From an uncultured Flavobacteriaceae bacterium (lineage in GTDB: Bacteria > Bacteroidota > Bacteroidia > Flavobacteriales > Flavobacteriaceae), in contig CAJWLL010000007.1 in the NCBI GenBank assembly GCA_913043275.1, positions 1-64,000 of the forward strand: 64,000 nucleotides of DNA, given 5' to 3'. The translations under genes were made by a program, and so were the position numbers. Of this stretch, positions 58,978 to 64,000 are shown in pieces. A model generated the notes under the pieces. It worked only from the letters and a program-made list of their open reading frames with translations, did not search any database and was not told the origin of the DNA. Within the stretch, counting starts at the first letter, position 1, and the number at the start of each line of letters is the position of its first letter.

Positions 58978-60603
58978 CTAGTCTTCAGCCTTAATGGGTA
59001 CACCATTACCATCATCCAAAATATTATACCCCACTAATAAGCTGTCCTGTTCACTATTCCTGATAATGGCGGTAAGTCGATGGTCTGATTTATCTAAGTT
59101 AGTATAAAATTCTTCAAAGGGCAATTTATAATCTGTATTCCAAATTCTTTCCACAAAAGTGGGAACTCTTTTTCTTAGACTAGGTATTTCACCTTCATCA
59201 GTCTGTTCCCATGCACACATTTGAGCCCCAATCACCTGTGGTGTTTTATCCAATTGAATCGGTTTTTTTGAGGCTGGGGATTTATAGTAATAATGATCCC
59301 ATTGCCACATATTCCATGAATAGATTTTTTTAGGTTCCCATTTTCTTGGTATCCATCCGCCTTCTATTCCAGTTCCGACTACATACAAAGGTACCCAAGA
59401 AGTATTGACCAAAGTATATCCGTCCTCTACCAAATGATTGGGTAGATTGTAAAGTGATTCAAATTCAAATACTATAATATCTTTGGGGATTTGGACTTTA
59501 CCCTCACGTTTAAATCCCTCCCATATGCACATGATTTTATTTTTACTTTTTACCATTTCATTCATTCGGACAATAAAATGTCTATAAAGCTCATGAACAT
59601 CACCTCCTAAGTTTTCTTTTTTCATCATGGCCTCAGCCAAGGGGTCACCCTCGAGATTATCAATAGTCGCCTCATCAGCTCCTATATGTATGTAAGGTGA
59701 AGTATGAAAAACCTCTATGACTTCGTCCAGTAGTATATCAATAGCAGCGTATACTTCCTCACTCCCTATATTTATGACATTGTTAATCGCATCTCCCCCC
59801 CACATATTTTTTCCCCAATCTTTTAATTTGGGAGAGAAAATTTCAGGATAAGTCTCAATGAATTTTTTTGAATGTCCCGGAATATCGATTTCTGGGATCA
59901 AGGTAATTCCTCTGAGCTTTGAATAATCAACCAAATCCACCAACTCCTCTTTTGAATAATGGCTATCCTTGGTAGCCAATTTTGGATATGCCTTTGAGGG
60001 AAAAGTAAATGATTGATCATCCGTCAAATGCAATTGCATATAATTCAGCTTATAAAAAGCAGATAGGTCAATGAGTTTTTTTAAAGTCTCAATGGTGTGC
60101 CACCTTCTTGCCAAATCAATCAACAAACCACGGTAGGAGGCATCAGGGAAATCTCTGATTTTAACCAAAGGGAATAAAATATCATCTTCACCATTCTTTT
60201 CTAGCAAATGTAAAACAGAAGTCATGGCAGCTGAAATGGCATTATAGGATCCTCCGCTAATTATAATATTTTGATCTGTACTTATGCGATGCTCTTCTAC
60301 TTCCAATGTGTCATCAAGAACTAATGATATAGTCGAATTGGTCGCTATATCATATGAGAGACTATATTCTATACCCAATAGATTGAGTTGATCCATAAAG
60401 ATGGTTGCAATGGGCATTAAACTATCTTCTGATAAGTATATTTTTATGTCTCTTGGAAGTTTTAAGGACATTTTATTAGAGAGGTAATTAATCTCTTTTG
60501 GTGTAGGTATAATTTTATTTTGGGGGGTATGTGAAATTTGTACTGGAGTTTGATTACATCCTAAAATTAAAATTATTAAAAATGTTATGATTGAATTTTT
60601 CAT
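58978..60603 (-). CDS. Beta-N-acetylhexosaminidase, GH20 family, predicted lipoprotein
   Basis: ASYRGLLIDLARRWHTIETLKKLIDLSAFYKLNYMQLHLTDDQSF; LIPEIDIPGHSKKF; YIHIGADEATIDN. Confidence 0.94.
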   Translation of the reverse strand: MKNSIITFLIILILGCNQTPVQISHTPQNKIIPTPKEINYLSNKMSLKLPRDIKIYLSEDSLMPIATIFMDQLNLLGIEYSLSYDIATNSTISLVLDDTLEVEEHRISTDQNIIISGGSYNAISAAMTSVLHLLEKNGEDDILFPLVKIRDFPDASYRGLLIDLARRWHTIETLKKLIDLSAFYKLNYMQLHLTDDQSFTFPSKAYPKLATKDSHYSKEELVDLVDYSKLRGITLIPEIDIPGHSKKFIETYPEIFSPKLKDWGKNMWGGDAINNVINIGSEEVYAAIDILLDEVIEVFHTSPYIHIGADEATIDNLEGDPLAEAMMKKENLGGDVHELYRHFIVRMNEMVKSKNKIMCIWEGFKREGKVQIPKDIIVFEFESLYNLPNHLVEDGYTLVNTSWVPLYVVGTGIEGGWIPRKWEPKKIYSWNMWQWDHYYYKSPASKKPIQLDKTPQVIGAQMCAWEQTDEGEIPSLRKRVPTFVERIWNTDYKLPFEEFYTNLDKSDHRLTAIIRNSEQDSLLVGYNILDDGNGVPIKAED

Positions 60604-60701
60604 ATTAAAATTAATTGGTGAAATATTTTATAAGCCTCTGAAAGATTGAGGATTATGCGCATGATCAAAAATTGATCAAGAAAAGGTTAAAATGATTTTT
60701 T

Positions 60702-63700
60702 TCATGGGTTTAAATTTGTTTCTTTCAATTCCACTAATTGTAAAAAATCATCATTTTTAGCTATAAGTAAAGCCTTACTATTTTTAAGTTTTAACAATCT
60801 TATTGCTTTACTATCACCTTCTACGTATAGTCCGCTTTCCTGAGAGGAAACAGTTTCAAAAGGGGGTTTATTCTTATTATTTGAACCTTTTAAATAAAAC
60901 CCATAACCTGCATCATTTCTTGGTGTTTCTACTTCTGAACCATATAGATTACCTATCATTAGGACATCTAACTTTTTGTCTTTATTAAAATCTTCAATTA
61001 GAATATCATTTACCGATGATAATTGAGCTGTATTCTCAAATGGTTTAGGAACAAATGTACTATTGCCTTTATTTTCAAAAAAAGTATTAGCAAATGTATT
61101 TACTTTATAATGTAATGCATTCTCTAAGTTTTGTTGACCATAAACCATGGCCAAGGTTGCTGAACCGAATTCGTTATAAGTAGGAAACTTTTCTTTTATT
61201 ATTGGTATTTGACTAGAAGAACATTCACGACCCCTTAGCGGATATAAATCTCCTCCATTATAATAGCCTAAAACAATATCCAATGCACTATTATTATCAA
61301 AATCTTTAGCATAAATTTCAAATGGTTCTTTAGGTATTGCTTTATATTTATAATTCAACCCTAGGTTACCTGCTATAAAATCAGTGTCACCATCATCATC
61401 AAAATCAGCAGCTGCAATACTATTCCACCATCCTGTTTGAGTTTGTAGTTGGTGTTCTTTAGTTTTATTTATAAAAGAGTTCCCTATATTTTTTAATACT
61501 GTTATAGGCATCCATTCTCCAACTACAATTAAATCCAGAAGTGAATCATTATCAATATCAATCCAGACCGCATCAGTTACCATCCCTAAATCATTTAACA
61601 TAGGAGCTTGCATTCCAGTTACATCGGTAAACTTTACAATATTTTCTTTACTATCATTTCTTAGCAATAAGCTCTTCCCTGAAAACGGATATTTACCTGG
61701 TACTTGCCTTCCTCCAACAAACAAATCCAAATCGCCATCATTATCATAATCAGCGGCTTTAACTCTTGATCCGCTTATCCCAAAATAAGGGAGTGACTTT
61801 TTTACTCTTTTAAAGACTCCTTTACCATTATTTAGATATAACCTGTCTTGTAAATTAGGACTACCCTGACTAAATTCATTCCCACCACTTACAACATATA
61901 TATCCAAATCGCCATCGTTTTCAACATCGAGAAATAGGGCATCTACATCTTCAAAAATTTTATCTTTTTCAAAATTATTTGTTTCATCTTTTATAAAAGT
62001 ACCATTATCTCTTTGCAAAAATAAACGTCCTGAATAACCAGTTGCCCCACCTATATAAAAATCATCCAACCCATCTCCATTAATATCAGCTACAGCTAAT
62101 GCTGGCCCCGTTGTTGACATTCTGTGAGGTAACATTTCTTCTCTATCAAAATCAAAAAATTCGTTTTCTTCATGCTTGACAATTAAATTATGATCGTCGG
62201 TTATATCTTCGAACATAATGGAATCATTCGAAGGCTTTAAATTTTGTCTCTTCTTTGCGTTCTTATAACTAAGTTGAATCAACTGATTAGCTTCAACATT
62301 TAATAATGTTTCTTGACTTCCATCAAACCATGTTATCTCCACTTTTTCAATTTTAGATTTATTTCCAAGACCAAAATGCATTATATGAGAAACAGAAGAC
62401 TGAAATCCTTTTGATATATAGTGTTCTTGTAATTGTTGGTTATCGCCCTGATATAATTTTACTCTTGTGCCAATAGCATTTTTATTATTTTCAGGGCCTT
62501 TGAATTCAAATTTAACATAAAAGTTAGTGTTAATTTCATTTGTTTTATTTTCATATATGTAAGCCGGATCATCGGAATTGTTAACTACTAAATCAATATC
62601 CCCGTCGTTATCAAAATCGGCATAAGCAGCTCCATTCGAATTAGTTTCTGGCTGAGTTACCTCCATTTTACTAAATGACAATGCATTATCATTTTTATAA
62701 AAATAGTTATACTTCTTTTTTGAGGGCATCTTGTTTAATAGATCAATTACAAATGTCTTTTTCACATTAACATCACCTGACTTAAGCGCTGCTTCCTTTT
62801 TACTTCTAAATTTAACAAAATCGTTGTTTCTGAAATCTCTTTTTATTCCGTTAGAGATAAACAAATCCTTATCTCCATCATTATCCATATCAATAAATAA
62901 TGGAGCCCAGCTCCAATCAGTACTTGAGACTCCACTTAGTTGAGCTATATCAGAGAATTTCGGCAATTCACTTTTTTGATCTACGCCATTATTTAATTGA
63001 AGCGTGTTATACATGTATTGATGATGAAGGCCAGCATCTACATGTCTATAAAAGCGGGCAGGATTCATACTACTCATACTCGTTTTCATACCATAGTTAT
63101 CTTCAGACATCATATCTACTGCAATGACATCTAACCATCCATCATTATTAAAATCCGCAATATCATTCCCCATAGAAAAGTTTGATATATGCATGGTTGT
63201 CTTTTTTGCAACCTCTTTAAAGCTTCCATTTTGATTGTTGATGTATAAATGGTCTTGTCCAGAAAAATCATTACTAATATAAATATCCGCCCATCCATCA
63301 TTATTCAAATCTCCAAACCCTAACCCAAGACCATAACCTAACATATTATTAACTATTCCAGCCTCTTTTGTAACATCTTTAAAATACCCTTTATCATTTC
63401 GAAACAAGCGCTCTCCTCTATACTTTGAAGTTGTTTTTTTAAATTCTGCTATTTTACTTTCCGGATAGGTATCAATACCATGATTAATTAGAAACATATC
63501 TAAATCGCCATCGTTATCATAGTCAAAAAACCCGGCCTGAGTAGAAAATGCTGGTGAATCTAAGCCATAAGAGTCCGCCATATCTTCAAATTGAGGAATC
63601 CCATTTTTTATTCCCTTATTTACTAGGAGCGCATTACGTCTTGGAACTTCTTTTTCAAACCTCCCGGTTCGACAAATATAAATATCTAATAAACCGTCCT

Positions 63701-64000
63701 GGTTAATGTCCACCGTTGTAACTCCCGAATCAAATCCTAAACCGCTGTCAGCATTAGCTTGCATGGTTACATCAATAAAGTTCAAATTTTTATTATTCAG
63801 ATATAGTTTGTTTTTACTTATTGTTGAAACAAAATAGATATCTTCCCATCCATCATTATTAAAATCGCCAACAGCAACTCCACTACCATTATAAAAGTAC
63901 TCATAGAAAAGACCATTCATATATTCACTTTCCTTAAGTATATTATTAAACCGGATATTTGATCTTTCGGCTGACACAATCTCAAATCTTGAAGTTTCTT
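60702..64000 (-). CDS. FG-GAP/VCBS-repeat protein with UnbV/ASPIC domain; 5' end beyond window
   Basis: Many GDFNNDGWEDIY / DYDNDGDLDMF / DFNNDGWLDVI repeats; UnbV-like NKNAIGTRVKLYQGDNQQLQEHYISKGFQSSVSHIMHFGLGNKSKIEKVEITWFDGSQETL. Frame stays open past the GTG at 63977 to the window end (…ETSRFEIVSAERSNIRFNN). Confidence 0.92.
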   Translation of the reverse strand, partial: ETSRFEIVSAERSNIRFNNILKESEYMNGLFYEYFYNGSGVAVGDFNNDGWEDIYFVSTISKNKLYLNNKNLNFIDVTMQANADSGLGFDSGVTTVDINQDGLLDIYICRTGRFEKEVPRRNALLVNKGIKNGIPQFEDMADSYGLDSPAFSTQAGFFDYDNDGDLDMFLINHGIDTYPESKIAEFKKTTSKYRGERLFRNDKGYFKDVTKEAGIVNNMLGYGLGLGFGDLNNDGWADIYISNDFSGQDHLYINNQNGSFKEVAKKTTMHISNFSMGNDIADFNNDGWLDVIAVDMMSEDNYGMKTSMSSMNPARFYRHVDAGLHHQYMYNTLQLNNGVDQKSELPKFSDIAQLSGVSSTDWSWAPLFIDMDNDGDKDLFISNGIKRDFRNNDFVKFRSKKEAALKSGDVNVKKTFVIDLLNKMPSKKKYNYFYKNDNALSFSKMEVTQPETNSNGAAYADFDNDGDIDLVVNNSDDPAYIYENKTNEINTNFYVKFEFKGPENNKNAIGTRVKLYQGDNQQLQEHYISKGFQSSVSHIMHFGLGNKSKIEKVEITWFDGSQETLLNVEANQLIQLSYKNAKKRQNLKPSNDSIMFEDITDDHNLIVKHEENEFFDFDREEMLPHRMSTTGPALAVADINGDGLDDFYIGGATGYSGRLFLQRDNGTFIKDETNNFEKDKIFEDVDALFLDVENDGDLDIYVVSGGNEFSQGSPNLQDRLYLNNGKGVFKRVKKSLPYFGISGSRVKAADYDNDGDLDLFVGGRQVPGKYPFSGKSLLLRNDSKENIVKFTDVTGMQAPMLNDLGMVTDAVWIDIDNDSLLDLIVVGEWMPITVLKNIGNSFINKTKEHQLQTQTGWWNSIAAADFDDDGDTDFIAGNLGLNYKYKAIPKEPFEIYAKDFDNNSALDIVLGYYNGGDLYPLRGRECSSSQIPIIKEKFPTYNEFGSATLAMVYGQQNLENALHYKVNTFANTFFENKGNSTFVPKPFENTAQLSSVNDILIEDFNKDKKLDVLMIGNLYGSEVETPRNDAGYGFYLKGSNNKNKPPFETVSSQESGLYVEGDSKAIRLLKLKNSKALLIAKNDDFLQLVELKETNLNP

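Noticed and set aside
63975-63977. GTG as the true start of the 1091-aa FG-GAP protein
   Set aside because: The frame continues open and protein-like to the window end, so the gene is probably truncated by the window edge.
1-64000. CRISPR array, tRNA/rRNA genes, intact transposase
   Set aside because: No regularly spaced repeats, rRNA-like blocks, tRNA cloverleaf or transposase ORF noticed by eye; tRNAscan, Infernal and ISfinder would be needed to exclude them.

Overview
This 64-kb window looks like an accessory, polysaccharide-degradation region of a marine-type Bacteroidota/Flavobacteriia genome (inferred from protein families and AT-rich composition). Main blocks: (1) A ten-gene minus-strand operon-like run (11552->2052) with a complete-looking non-phosphorylative L-fucose catabolic set (mutarotase, FucP-type permease, two SDRs, fuconolactonase-type amidohydrolase, FAH-type hydrolase) except for L-fuconate dehydratase, plus a sulfatase, an Asp-box sialidase-fold protein, a SOUL protein and a Gfo/Idh/MocA oxidoreductase. 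(2) A plus-strand SSS symporter-glpK-glpD-glpF operon converging on glpQ. (3) Six S1-type sulfatases with CxPxR/CxAxR motifs and a related alkaline-phosphatase/phosphodiesterase-superfamily protein. (4) A cluster with a SIS protein, a propeller glycosidase-like protein, a FAD-dependent oxidoreductase and a second SSS symporter. (5) An AT-rich stretch of secreted proteins of unknown function, with two paralogous CBM9-like/DUF5916-like outer-membrane proteins flanking a parallel beta-helix protein and a sulfatase. (6) A FAD oxidoreductase paired with a protein carrying an FMN-binding-like SGAT motif. (7) An HExxH lipoprotein with a decayed C-terminal copy just upstream. The window also has GH20, FG-GAP/UnbV and LamG proteins, the last with an apparent homopolymer frameshift and absent from the ORF track. 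I saw no SusC/SusD pair, rRNA, tRNA, CRISPR array or intact transposase/integrase. Best candidates for something undescribed: the DUF5916-flanked module, the FAD/FMN pair, the SDR with Lys->Cys in its YxxxK motif, and the unassigned Tat-exported and propeller proteins between the sulfatases.
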